Of a DNA stretch of 64,000 nucleotides, positions 33,345-42,038 are shown in pieces. Both the position numbers and the translations under genes were made by a program. The first letter of the stretch is position 1, and every line of letters begins with the position of its first letter. The notes below the pieces were generated by a model. The model did no database searches. It had not been told where the DNA came from and saw only the letters and a list, made by a program, of their open reading frames with translations. This DNA is from Tenebrio molitor (Eukaryota; Arthropoda; Insecta; Coleoptera; Tenebrionidae), in assembly GCF_963966145.1 (NCBI RefSeq), contig NC_091048.1, forward strand, positions 12,338,001 to 12,402,000, written 5' to 3'.

Positions 33345-34900
33345 TTGCTAAATTTGTTGTTGAGAAAATCAAGCAAAATTTATATAGAAAACAATCAACA
33401 AATTGAAAGAAAAATAATACTTCAAGACCAAGAGATTACACCATTATTTGATACACCTCATTTTATTAAAGGAATTAGAAATTATAGGATAACAAAAAAT
33501 TGGGATGGAGCCGAGTCGAAGACCCGGCCTAGTAACTTACCCGACATCAATTTAAACCAATCTGAATTGACCCGAGATACCTACCTACCTTGTTCGTGTT
33601 AACCCACATAAGTCGTCTTCTAATTCTCGCAAATAGTAAATATCATTTCCAACATAAAAACACATGCCCTTTCAACTGGTAATGTCAAATTTCCATGTCA
33701 CCTCATTATTTTTTCGAGCAACCCCCACCCTCTTTCACCCCTCGTAGTCGGATTGACACCAAACTCTATTCGGTAATCACTATTACAGAATTATTTCCAA
33801 TGGCAAGATCCGAGATTTTGTTGTTAAAAGTTTCAGCAGTTATCGCCGTCGATCTATGAAGACGTATATTACTTCATAAGTCCGCCATATTGGAAAAATC
33901 CGCAAATGGTAAACATCGTTTCCGACATAAAAACACATGCCCTTTCAAACGGTAAAGTCAAATTTCCATGTTCCCTTATAATTTTTTCGACCTACCCCCA
34001 CCCTCTTCCACCCCCCGTGGTCCGATTGACACCAAAAGCTTTTCAACTCGAGAGACCACGGGTAAGTTTGTGTTGGTCAAATTTGAAAGCAATCGGTCAA
34101 AGCGTTTTTGAGTAATCGTGGGAGAACGAAAAGTGGGACAGACAGACGCACAGACAGACATCATTCTAAAAACTTCATAAACGTGTTCAGAGGACCTCAA
34201 AACGTAAAGATCTGATGAAATTAGCAATTCGAAATTTTGGACCGATCACAATAACTTACCTACCTTTGGTCGGGTAAGTTAAAAATTTGGTTTGGGAAGT
34301 AAACGAAGAAATTTTAAATGTGAAATTGGACCATAGAGTGAAGGTTTATCTTTATGATTCAGCGTGGGGCGAATTAAGAGCCCTCCACAAAATTACGGAC
34401 ATGCAGAAAAGATCCAAAAGATGTTCTATGCAACTCAAGTTTTGGGTCGTCATAATCGTGATTAATTCAACTATCACGCTATTGGTTAACTGTGGTAATT
34501 TCTAATAACACTGTTGTTAATAATCTAATATATATTTTAACTAACAGGTAGAACAAACCTAAATGATGAAGAATTAGGAACTGCAAAGACAATAACCTTT
34601 TTGACAAACTCTTTGATAATAATCTGGAGGGAGGGACGTTGCGAGAAACCCCTTGCTTGTGGAGTTTACAAAAATCCGGGGCACACAAAATTTTGGCAGG
34701 AAGCAGTCCTACACTTACGCAATATGTAACTACTTTGGAAAAAAAATTGGATTAAAAAACAACACATTGGAAGGATTTTTCGATGTATACTAAAATTTAG
34801 CAGAAAGTGGCAAGTGTGAGTTTTTTAGAGTTTGTAAAAAATGTTAATAAGATTCATAATATTTTCAAAATTATATTGAGTAACATAACTTCGGCCGATA
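33345..34900 (+). pseudogene. P-element-like transposase remnant in C2
   Basis: 33345-33520 reads EITPLFDTPHFIKGIRNY, the conserved catalytic stretch (D-x-x-H-x-x-K-x-x-R-N) of THAP9/P transposases. After the 33535-34279 insertion it continues VYLYDSAWGELRALHKITD, and decayed frames reach about 34900. It is divergent from the transposase of element A, so it is a second P lineage. N- and C-terminal parts are missing. Confidence 0.65.
33535..34279. mobile_element. 745-bp TIR element with a 130-bp direct repeat, TA TSD
   Basis: ACTTACCCGAC at the left and GTCGGGTAAGT at the right are mirrored and flanked by TA (33533-33534, 34280-34281). Two direct ~135-bp copies lie inside (33630-33766 and 33903-34035), each with ACATAAAAACACATGCCCTT and a C-rich CCCCCACCCTCTT tract. 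An AGACAGAC-type run lies near 34145. Non-coding. It interrupts the P-like transposase of C2. Confidence 0.8.
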
Positions 34901-34950
34901 ATATTAAAAGCAAAATTTCAACGGTAATTCAAACATAAGAAACCTAATGT

Positions 34951-35281
34951 TGTAGCCGGTTATTAAAACTGACAACGTGTGAGTAAAATATATTGACCAC
35001 AAAAGTGATTACATTGGTAAATAACTGAGGTTTAGGAAAAAGGAGCTCTTGTGTATACCGCAATACCAGTTCCTCTGGGTGGCAGTAGAGAAGAGATGAG
35101 AAGGTAGAGGTCTTCTGGCGTTCTTCGTCCATGATCTATTCTTTTATTAAGGGCCGATGGCGAGGGCGCAAGACGAGTGGGTGGTGAAGAAGATCCCTGG
35201 GAGTGGGGTAGCGTGCGGAGTGGTGCCTTATGGCGCTACTGCGGTACTACGGAGCGCTCTGGTACTAAAGGGCGCGTTACA
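34951..35281 (-). repeat. 3' LTR of the Gypsy-like element
   Basis: 331 bp. Reads TGTAACGCGCCC to CGGCTACA on minus. Near-identical to the copy at 38083-38413. Confidence 0.92.
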
Positions 35282-37660
35282 ATCTCCCCCTTCAGAACTT
35301 TTAGGCGTCTCGACGGAGGTTCTGAGAGTAGTCGTAGTGGGTGGTACCTTCCGGGGTTGTCCTCGGCGTCGGATTGGAATCACAGGGGTTGACTGATCTT
35401 CTTCGTTATCGTCGCCTACGGAATATCGATAGAGAACGCCATGAGTTAACAAATAACCACGGGCTGTCCAGCGTTCCGTTTCTTCGCGAGTACCATGTTC
35501 GTAGGCGTCGATTATTTTCTTCAGATCTGGATCGTTGAGCTGTCCCTGACGTATCTCGGCGGCTCCTCTTCGGGGGAACTCTGTGTGTATCAGACTGATG
35601 TGACAGAGCGGTGGTTCTTCCGTCAGAAAGGGGCGTGATAGGGTGTCGGCAACGACGTTAGCCTTACCGGGGGTGTACTCGATTCTGAGATTATATGGTT
35701 GGAGCTGAAGGGCCCAGCGGGCTTCTTCGAGGCAACCACGGAATTTTTGAACAGACCATACGACGGCCAAAGCTTCTCTCTCGGTCGTTGAGTAGTTTTT
35801 TCCTGGGGGTTTGAGTAGTCTGCTTGCATATTCGATGGGTCTTTCGTCGGGGCTCTCCCCCTGGAATAATGCAGCTCCCAACGCATACGAACTAGCATCA
35901 GTTAACATCGCTGCTTCGTCACTTTGTCGCAATTTAACTTCGATGACTTCCAACATCGACATTTCAAACACGGGGAAGAGTCCTTCTTCCATTTGGGATA
36001 GGGGTTGTTCCCATTCGAACTCGACGTCCATTGCGGCATTATGCATTATATATTGGTGTCGACTGGTGGTGAATGGCAGTTGATCTGGAGTTGGAATGAA
36101 CATGGGCCGAGCTACCACAGTTGTGCGAACCGGTGGAGGCGGACCGTACCCGTCCAGAAGTTCTGATACAGTGTCACTACACGGGGTGGTGATGGGAGAC
36201 ACCAATGTTGGAAGACGGCACTCGGCAAAAATGTCCTCCAGATTCGGGGAAACGATCTCTGGTTTTCTTAGTGTTGCTGCTATTTGATTTGGAATCTTGT
36301 CTACCTGTGTCGGAGTGTCTGTTTCCATTTGCATAACGGTGTCTACTCGCTGGGGAGTCCTTTGTTGTGGAACTGTTGATTGAAAGGGGACAATAGAGTC
36401 GGTCTGCATTGCGGCCATCTGTGTATCTTTTTGCGTTTGATCTTTCGCGACAAAACCGTAGGTCTGGTGGCGTTGTCCGGAAAAATGCCATCTGGAATGT
36501 GCGTAGTTGATGACCAGGCCGGCCTTCCGTAAGAAGTCGATTCCCAGAAGGGTGGTAATTTCGTGTGCATCTGGGATAGTGATGAACGTCGTTTCTATCT
36601 CCTTCCCTTGTAGTTTGACCGGCAATGTCGCAGTCTTTACATTTGTCAGGGTACTACTTCCGTCTGCTTGTACCAGTTGGACTGTCGTAGGTAGGAATTT
36701 GTGTCCCCTTTCTGTAAGAATGTGATACAACTGGGCGCTGGCGAGGCTTGTTCTCGCGCCGCTGTCAATATACGCGGTGCCGGGTACTCCGTGTATTTGG
36801 ATTTTAACAGCTGGTCGTCCCAATGATTTTACATCCAGCAGACAAAATTGCACGTCCGGGGCAGCGGATACCGGCTTATTGTTGCACTTCGGACAGTTTC
36901 TTCGAATTACGCCCGGGTGGCCGCATCCGTAGCAACTAAAGTTTGTATTGTTCGCCGCCTGAGCAACATTGTTGGGTTCGGCTGTCTGTTGTGCGGCTCG
37001 CTTTGCCTTTTTTCTACAATCTTTCATTGTGTGACCGAAATTGTGGCAATACTCACATCGATTGCGTCCGTTTTCGTCGTTGGGCCTAACTTTCTCCTTC
37101 TTTCTCTCTTGCAACGTACCTTCTACATCTCGCGCTTTTGCTAGTAGCTCATAGAACGTCGCAATGCTTGTCCGCGGGATTTTGTCCTTAATTTCTTGCC
37201 TGAGTAGCCCATACAGGAAATCAAGTTGGCGGCTTTCGCTGTCCGGTGGCGTGACTTGAGCTAGTAGGGCACGCTTCTGGGCGATGAATAATCCGGTGGG
37301 AGTGTTGGCATCCTGCTTCGTCTCAAATATTATTTGATATATCCGATGCGCGGGAGGTCGTGGGGCGAACTCATCTCGAATTGCTTTTTTCGCATTTTCC
37401 CATGTGGTGATGGTGCTTTTTACCCCCATCCACCACGTGAAGGCGTCACCTTGGAGGAGGATAGACAGTCCTGAGAGGGCGTTGGCGTCGGCGATCTCTT
37501 CGGTGTCTTTGTAGAAATCGGCACTGGCGATGAAGTCTTCAACTGCTTCATGGCTCCGGGTACCTCCAAATCGGGCGGTGCAGTGGGTAAAGTGACGCTT
37601 CGGCGTCTTTGGAGTTAGACGTTGGATCAGCTGTTCCAATTGTTCGGCCGTGATCGCCAT
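35228..37660 (-). CDS. 810-codon Gag-protease-RNase H remnant polyprotein lacking RT and integrase cores
   Basis: One uninterrupted frame. Rough order: retrotransposon Gag (1-190, WWMGVKSTITTWENAKKAI), two CCHC knuckles (CEYCHNFGHTMKDC ~202, CYGCGHPGVIRRNC ~243), an aspartic protease (AYIDSGARTSLAS ~295; LLGIDFLRKAGLV), a linker, an RNase H-like stretch (LTDASSYALGAALFQGE, TTEREALAVVWSVQKFRG), the conserved YTPGKANVVADTLSRP, then the start of the integrase N domain and a Pro/Arg-rich tail. The YxDD palm of RT and the DDE core of integrase are absent, yet the frame stays open across every junction. It cannot mobilise itself but could supply Gag and protease. The end runs into the 3' LTR. Confidence 0.88.
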   Translation of the reverse strand: MAITAEQLEQLIQRLTPKTPKRHFTHCTARFGGTRSHEAVEDFIASADFYKDTEEIADANALSGLSILLQGDAFTWWMGVKSTITTWENAKKAIRDEFAPRPPAHRIYQIIFETKQDANTPTGLFIAQKRALLAQVTPPDSESRQLDFLYGLLRQEIKDKIPRTSIATFYELLAKARDVEGTLQERKKEKVRPNDENGRNRCEYCHNFGHTMKDCRKKAKRAAQQTAEPNNVAQAANNTNFSCYGCGHPGVIRRNCPKCNNKPVSAAPDVQFCLLDVKSLGRPAVKIQIHGVPGTAYIDSGARTSLASAQLYHILTERGHKFLPTTVQLVQADGSSTLTNVKTATLPVKLQGKEIETTFITIPDAHEITTLLGIDFLRKAGLVINYAHSRWHFSGQRHQTYGFVAKDQTQKDTQMAAMQTDSIVPFQSTVPQQRTPQRVDTVMQMETDTPTQVDKIPNQIAATLRKPEIVSPNLEDIFAECRLPTLVSPITTPCSDTVSELLDGYGPPPPVRTTVVARPMFIPTPDQLPFTTSRHQYIMHNAAMDVEFEWEQPLSQMEEGLFPVFEMSMLEVIEVKLRQSDEAAMLTDASSYALGAALFQGESPDERPIEYASRLLKPPGKNYSTTEREALAVVWSVQKFRGCLEEARWALQLQPYNLRIEYTPGKANVVADTLSRPFLTEEPPLCHISLIHTEFPRRGAAEIRQGQLNDPDLKKIIDAYEHGTREETERWTARGYLLTHGVLYRYSVGDDNEEDQSTPVIPIRRRGQPRKVPPTTTTLRTSVETPKSSEGGDCNAPFSTRALRSTAVAP

Positions 37661-37689
37661 CGCCTTGGTTTGTGACCTGGTGATCGTCG

Positions 37690-38030
37690 TCGTGGTGGTT
37701 TTTGTAATCGTTTTTTTTCACTTTTTCAGTACGCGGCTTAGGTGGAGATTTCGATCTGCGACACTACGCGGTTTACGTAATCGGTTTTTTTTCATTTTTT
37801 TCACTACGCGGTTTAGGTGGAGATTTCGATCTGCGACACTACGCGGTTTACGTAATCGTTTTTTTTTTGTTTCACTTTTTCACTACGCGGTTTAGGTGGA
37901 GATTTCGATCTGCGACACTACGCGGTTTACGTAATCGGTTTTTTTTTTCACTTTTTCACTACGCGGTTTAGGTGAAGATTTCAATCTGCGACACTACGCG
38001 GTTTACGTAATCGTTGTTTCTTTTCACTTT
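37690..38030 (-). repeat. Tandem repeat in the 5' leader of the Gypsy-like element
   Basis: Four copies of an ~85-bp unit containing CACTACGCGGTTTAGGTG, GATTTCGATCTGCGACACTA and CGGTTTACGTAATCG, separated by T-runs of varying length. They lie between the primer-binding site and the Gag start codon. Confidence 0.9.
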
Positions 38031-38082
38031 TTCTTTTTTTCACTCAGGTTCGTCACTTCGGGCCTCACGTTGGGCGCCAATT

Positions 38083-38413
38083 TGCAGCCGGTTATTAAAA
38101 CTGACAACGTGTGAGTAAAATATATTGACCACAAAAGTGATTACATTGGTAAATAACTGGGGTTTAGGAAAAAGGAGCTCTTGTGTATACCGCAATACCA
38201 GTTCCTCTGGGTGGCAGTAGAGAAGAGATGAGAAGGTAGAGGTCTTCTGGCGTTTTTCGTCCATGATCTATTCTTTTATTAAGGGCCGATGGCGAGGGCG
38301 CAAGACGAGTGGGTGGTGAAGAAGATCCCTGGGAGTGGGGTAGCGTGCGGAGTGGTGCCTTATGGCGCTACTGCGGTACTACGGAGCGCTCTGGTACTAA
38401 AGGGCGCGTTACA
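38083..38413 (-). repeat. 5' LTR of the Gypsy-like element
   Basis: 331 bp. Same sequence as the 3' LTR except for about three substitutions; the primer-binding site follows directly. Confidence 0.92.
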
Positions 38414-38417
38414 ATGT

Positions 38418-38745
38418 TAATTTTTTGTTCACTTAAAAATAAAATTGAAGATGAAATTATTGGTAAAATAATTCATTTAACCACATTTACATTAAGGGGT
38501 AAAATTTAATTTTAAATGGTAGGATACGAGAACGATAGCATTTAGGAATAATATTTATAAAAATAAAGCAGAACTGTATCAAAGACGGTTGAAAATAAAA
38601 TATCGAATGTACCTATTGTTGGCGTTTTAATTTGTTGTGAAAATTTGTAATGATAAAAAATCAAAGGAAAGGTAAACGCATCTAGTAGGCTGTGATTTTG
38701 CACCGTCACCAGGATAAGAGATGACGGTAAACGCTTTGTGCCCAA
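38418..38745. other. Remaining interior of P-type element C2
   Basis: AT-rich and without a recognised frame apart from a ~30-codon plus-strand stretch next to the LTR element. The right end resembles the terminal part of C1 in reverse (ATGTATAGGGAGTTTGCGTT). Confidence 0.4.
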
Positions 38746-38800
38746 AAAATGTATAGGGAGTTTGCGTTCTATATGTTCTTATTTTGTCTATGAAATCTAC

Positions 38801-38824
38801 CATAGTTTAATGAAGTTGGTCATG
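38801..38824. repeat. 24-bp scrap of a B-type terminus between two AATCTAC motifs
   Basis: This is the last 24 bp of the B terminal repeat (CATAGTTTAATGAAG ... GGTCATG), with AAATCTAC on the left (38793-38800) and AATCTAC on the right (38825-38831). It could be an excision footprint or the stub of an earlier B insertion. The same 24 bp recur at 40223-40246 and 42095-42118. Confidence 0.7.
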
Positions 38825-38912
38825 AATCTACCATGACCAACTTCATTAAACTATGTTATGGCCATTCCAATTCCATTAAAATGCGCTTCGTAGGAAGTAT
38901 GTTATGGATAGT

Positions 38913-39999
38913 CATGGCCTACTAAATCTGAACTGCGCTGCGCTTATTACGGCCGTAACAAACTAGCTGAATGATTGATTCGGCTAACCTCAAAAAATCT
39001 ACCCTTAACTAGCGCCATCTCTTTAAAGATATTAAACTACAAATCAACTAAATTTCCACAATAATTTAAATTTCCTTGAATTTCATCAAGGTTGAAGTAC
39101 TAACATGGGAAAATAGTGCGTTGCATGTGGAGAAAATAACAACAGTTATTTTCAAATTCCCTCCAAACCAAATCCAAAATTGATAAAATTATAAAAAAAA
39201 AACTAAATGAAACATTTCACTGTAATACATGTTTCTTCTTTATTATCTACAGCAACTCCAGGACCCTTGTTACGATTAGTTTGGCTTCAAGACCGTGGGG
39301 TCTGTAAATTTGTGGGGCTTTTAAAAGACTTGGCTAATATTGCCACACAAGTTTTATCACATTTAATTCCAAAAAATCCTTGTCAACCACTGGTTACTAC
39401 TTTGCATCCACATTTAATACAGAATTCCATATTTACCTGTGATAAACACAAAGATAAAATTTGTAAAGTTATTATCCAATTAGTAATGAAACCAATTTTA
39501 AACATTTGTTTATAAAAAAAAAACAGATTACATAAAAACGAAATCCATTCAGAATAAACTCACAAGTAGGAAGGTTCTAAAATTATAAACTTACGAGAAA
39601 GGTATTGTCTTCCTGCAGATAGATAGTTTTACTTTTAATTTTTCAACTATGCTCTATCCATTTCAGATTTTGCAATTCCATTTTATATATAAATATTATG
39701 TTTCATAATTTGATTATTGTAATTATTAGGTATTCTTACGTTCATGAAACGTATTCGTGAAAATTTATTTCGCGTCAAAATGACAAAATAGAAAGTGTTA
39801 ACCTAACAAAATAAACACGTTACGTGATTGTGATTGGATAATTTCAATTCAAATTACATTTTTCTTTTCTATTTCGCTAACAGATGGAGTTGGTTAAGGG
39901 TGAATTTTTTGAGGTTAGCGGAATCAATTGCTCCATTGAAAATCCGAGCTTTGTTACGGCCGTAATAAGCGCAGCGCAGTTCAGATTTAGTAGGCCATG
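38913..39999 (+). mobile_element. Internally deleted P element (A-del), TSD GGATAGT
   Basis: Complete ends: CATGGCCTACTAAATCTGAA at 38913 and its mirror ending 39999, with terminal repeats of about 120 bp. The 7-bp GGATAGT flanks both sides (38906-38912, 40000-40006). The interior joins the first codons of the THAP region to the last ~100 codons of the transposase, so most of the gene was deleted while both ends were kept. The terminal AAATCTAC (38995-39002) is unoccupied here and gives the empty-site reference for element A. Confidence 0.92.
39100..39515 (+). pseudogene. Fused N- and C-terminal remnants of P transposase in A-del
   Basis: 39099-39195 reads MGK, stop, CVACGENNNSYFQIPSK (THAP start with its CxxC). 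About 39205 onward reads LNETFHCNTC, then TPGPLLRLVWLQDRG, LLKDLANIATQVL and CDKHKDKICKVIIQL, matching the end of the transposase at 42445-43905. The join removes the whole catalytic part. A TAG sits at the fourth codon. Confidence 0.82.
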
Positions 40000-40090
40000 G
40001 GATAGTGATGAAGTGGTGCCATCTGTTTGTTAGACATCAAGGTAAAATTGCCGTCAAATTTGAAATTTTGTCAATCAAAAAACTCTGAAA

Positions 40091-40222
40091 ATGCTCATTA
40101 AATGCATTATTTGTGGCAATTCTGAAAAACCTTTATTTGAATTTCCCAGCGACAGTGGAGTTAGAGCTAAATGGTTTGAGGTTCTTCGGGAAATTTGTGG
40201 TACTAGAAAAGAAATTCGTTAA
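40091..40222 (+). pseudogene. THAP-domain N terminus in element B
   Basis: MLIKCIICGNSEKPLFEFPS then AKWFEVLREICGTRKEIR begins a C2CH THAP domain (CxxC, AVPTF part absent). It stops at TAA immediately before the 24-bp B-end sequence. It probably once continued as in C1/C3, which carry the missing second half of such a domain. Confidence 0.65.
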
Positions 40223-40246
40223 CATAGTTTAATGAAGTTGGTCATG

Positions 40247-40869
40247 TGATGGAGATGAAGTGTCGATATCTAGTGAAATTTAGAATAACCACACATTTAA
40301 AAAGTTAAGTATCAGGTTATGTTATATGCCATTTCATTGTCAAAAACTGTCAGTTTATACGTTTTCGTCGTGGAACCTGATCATTTCGTAGTAAAACGAT
40401 GCAAGAATTACAGAAATCGAGGTTTTAAGACGCTAACTTTCCTCTAAATACGTTTTTACACCCGCAAGTATGAAAAATCACAGCAAAACCGCTCCGAATG
40501 GGAATTTCGTCGTGGAACTTGATCATTTCGGAGTAAAACGATGCAAGAATTACAGAATTCGAGGTTTTAAGACGCTAACTTTCCTCTAAATACGTTTTTA
40601 CACACGCAAGTATGAAAGATCACAGCAAAACCGCTCCGAATGGGAATTTCGTCGTGGAGCTTGATCATTTCGGAGTAAAACGATGCAAGAATTACAGAAT
40701 TCGAGGTTCTAAGACGCTAACTAATTTTTCATGTTCCTGCCATAGTGTCATAAAAGTATAAACTGACAGTTTTTGACAATGAAATGGCATATAACATAAC
40801 CTGATATTTAACTTTTTAAATGTGTGGTTATTCTAAATTTCACTAGATATCGCCACTTCATCTCCATCA
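40247..40869. repeat. Foldback with 115-bp arms around a 142-bp tandem repeat
   Basis: TGATGGAGATGAAGTG (40247) begins an arm mirrored, with about three mismatches in 115 bp, at 40755-40869. The core (40367-40722) is 2.5 head-to-tail copies of a 142-bp unit starting GTCGTGGAAC (at 40367, 40509 and 40651) and containing AAAACGATGCAAGAATTACA. Non-coding. It may be a MITE inserted in B or part of B itself. Confidence 0.88.
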
Positions 40870-40939
40870 TCATAGACAACACAGTAAACCTATAGAACGC
40901 AAACTCCTATAAATAAATTACTTTAAATTAAAATAAATA

Positions 40940-41064
40940 AAAAAAAGCCAGGATATCCAGCTGGCTGTGTCTTATTTTGCACCTACCACAAGCCAGTAGA
41001 CCATCTACTGGCTTGTGGTAGGTGCAAAATAAGACACAGCCAGCTGGATATCCTGGCTTTTTTT
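40940..41064. repeat. Near-perfect hairpin, 61-bp arms, 3-nt loop
   Basis: Positions 40940-41000 are exactly complementary to 41004-41064 around the loop CCA; core motifs are GCCAGGATATCCAGCTGGC and TACCACAAGCCAGTAGA. With one gap the pairing extends into flanking A/T-rich sequence. Lies inside element C1. Confidence 0.95.
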
Positions 41065-41113
41065 ATTTAAGTATTTTAATTTTTAAAATAATTTATTTAT
41101 GAAATTAAAAGAC

Positions 41114-42038
41114 TACATTTATTTTGAAGTTTTTATTTTCAATTTTTTTCGATACATTTCCATTGCATTTTTATAAATTTTGATTTGGTGTTTCTTTTCC
41201 TCAATAGCGACAAACCCTCTATGCGACAAACAGAGATTTATGGCTTCCTCATCTTCAAAATTTTGCTCTTTATTTTGACATCGAATTTTGCATGTAACGT
41301 TTTCGATACATTGCAGCCCGAATTTTGGATTAACATTCTGGCTTTTTATAATTTTGATTATGCTCAGCTTTTCTTATTTTCTTTTTGAAACTTTTACAAG
41401 AATTTATATCTTCATTACTACATAAAACAGGATTTACACAATTTACATGTAGCGTCTTCAGTAGAAATATCGTAGATCATTAGATCGGATGAAAATTCTA
41501 TAAAAAATTGTTTTCAGTTAAAATATAATTATCAATATTTTTTTACTATTACTGGAAGTAAGTCTGGACTGGAAAAGGAGGGAAGTTGAATTGAGTCGAG
41601 GGTACGGCCACATTCAGCAATCTATTTTTCGTGCCGAAGTATTTGCTGGTAAAATGAAGTCCACACACAGAGTAGCTGTTATACCTACAGTTTAATAGGC
41701 TACAAAGTTGATAACTGCTTGTTACCCGTGTTTTTAATCCATTCCATAAAATGCCCAGGATATTTATGTAATTGGATTTGAAAATCTTTGGCGAGTTTCA
41801 CATGGTTTAAATACGTTTGCACTCTGCAAATTCTCGTAACAGTAGATTATTTATGACTTAATATGTCAAAATATATATATTTTTTTAAATTTTGGCATAA
41901 GTCTCCGGGATTTTTATTTTTATCAACGATTTTTATAAAACGGCAGCGTCCCCTGACGGCTTGTGGTGGGTGCGTTTCCAAAAAAACCGATAAAATGCAT
42001 AGGAGTTTACGTTCTATAGGTTTACTGTGTTGTCTATG
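41114..42038. repeat. Left arm of a ~0.9-kb inverted repeat (partner 46070-46979)
   Basis: Most of C1 matches C3 in opposite orientation, from the CATAGACAAC end outward to AAATAAATGTAGT. The two copies flank the P transposase gene of element A. Similarity is high, with scattered substitutions. Confidence 0.88.

Larger units (their letters stand above)
34951..38413 (-). mobile_element. Gypsy-like LTR retrotransposon, young, internally deleted
   Basis: Two 331-bp LTRs (34951-35281 and 38083-38413) start TG and end CA and differ at only about three positions. ATGT flanks both sides (34947-34950, 38414-38417). Read on minus, the 5' LTR is followed by a primer-binding site TGGCGCCCAACGTGAGG, typical of tRNA-Lys priming. 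A GA-rich polypurine tract (GAAGGGGGAGA) precedes the 3' LTR. It carries one long open frame. Low LTR divergence means a recent insertion, into element C2. Confidence 0.93.
33105..38792. mobile_element. P-type element C2, 8-bp TSD AAATCTAC
   Basis: Ends CATAGAGAAAATAAAATAC (33105) and, mirrored, CATAGACAAAATAAGAACAT (to 38792) are imperfect TIRs that remain similar for about 50 bp. AAATCTAC lies at 33097-33104 and again at 38793-38800, an exact 8-bp duplication as in P elements. Inside are P-like transposase scraps on plus, a 745-bp element and the Gypsy-like LTR element. Without those it is about 1.5 kb, so C2 is internally deleted. Confidence 0.82.
40871..42038. mobile_element. P-type element C1 encoding a THAP domain, exact 8-bp TSD TCCATCAT
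   Basis: CATAGACAACACAGTAAACC at 40871 and its mirror ending 42038 are TIRs of about 40 bp. TCCATCAT flanks both (40863-40870 and 42039-42046). The element is 1168 bp. It contains an almost perfect hairpin near its left end and, on minus, a decayed frame with the second half of a THAP domain (VCGLHFTSKYFGTKNRLLNV then AVPSTQ). No catalytic domain is present, so it is non-autonomous. Confidence 0.9.

Noticed and set aside
37690..38030. CRISPR-like array
   Set aside because: The units are whole ~85-bp tandem copies separated only by T-runs of varying length, with no unique spacers, inside a eukaryotic LTR element.
40367..40722. Regularly spaced repeats as a CRISPR or satellite array
   Set aside because: Only 2.5 head-to-tail 142-bp copies without spacers, enclosed by foldback arms.
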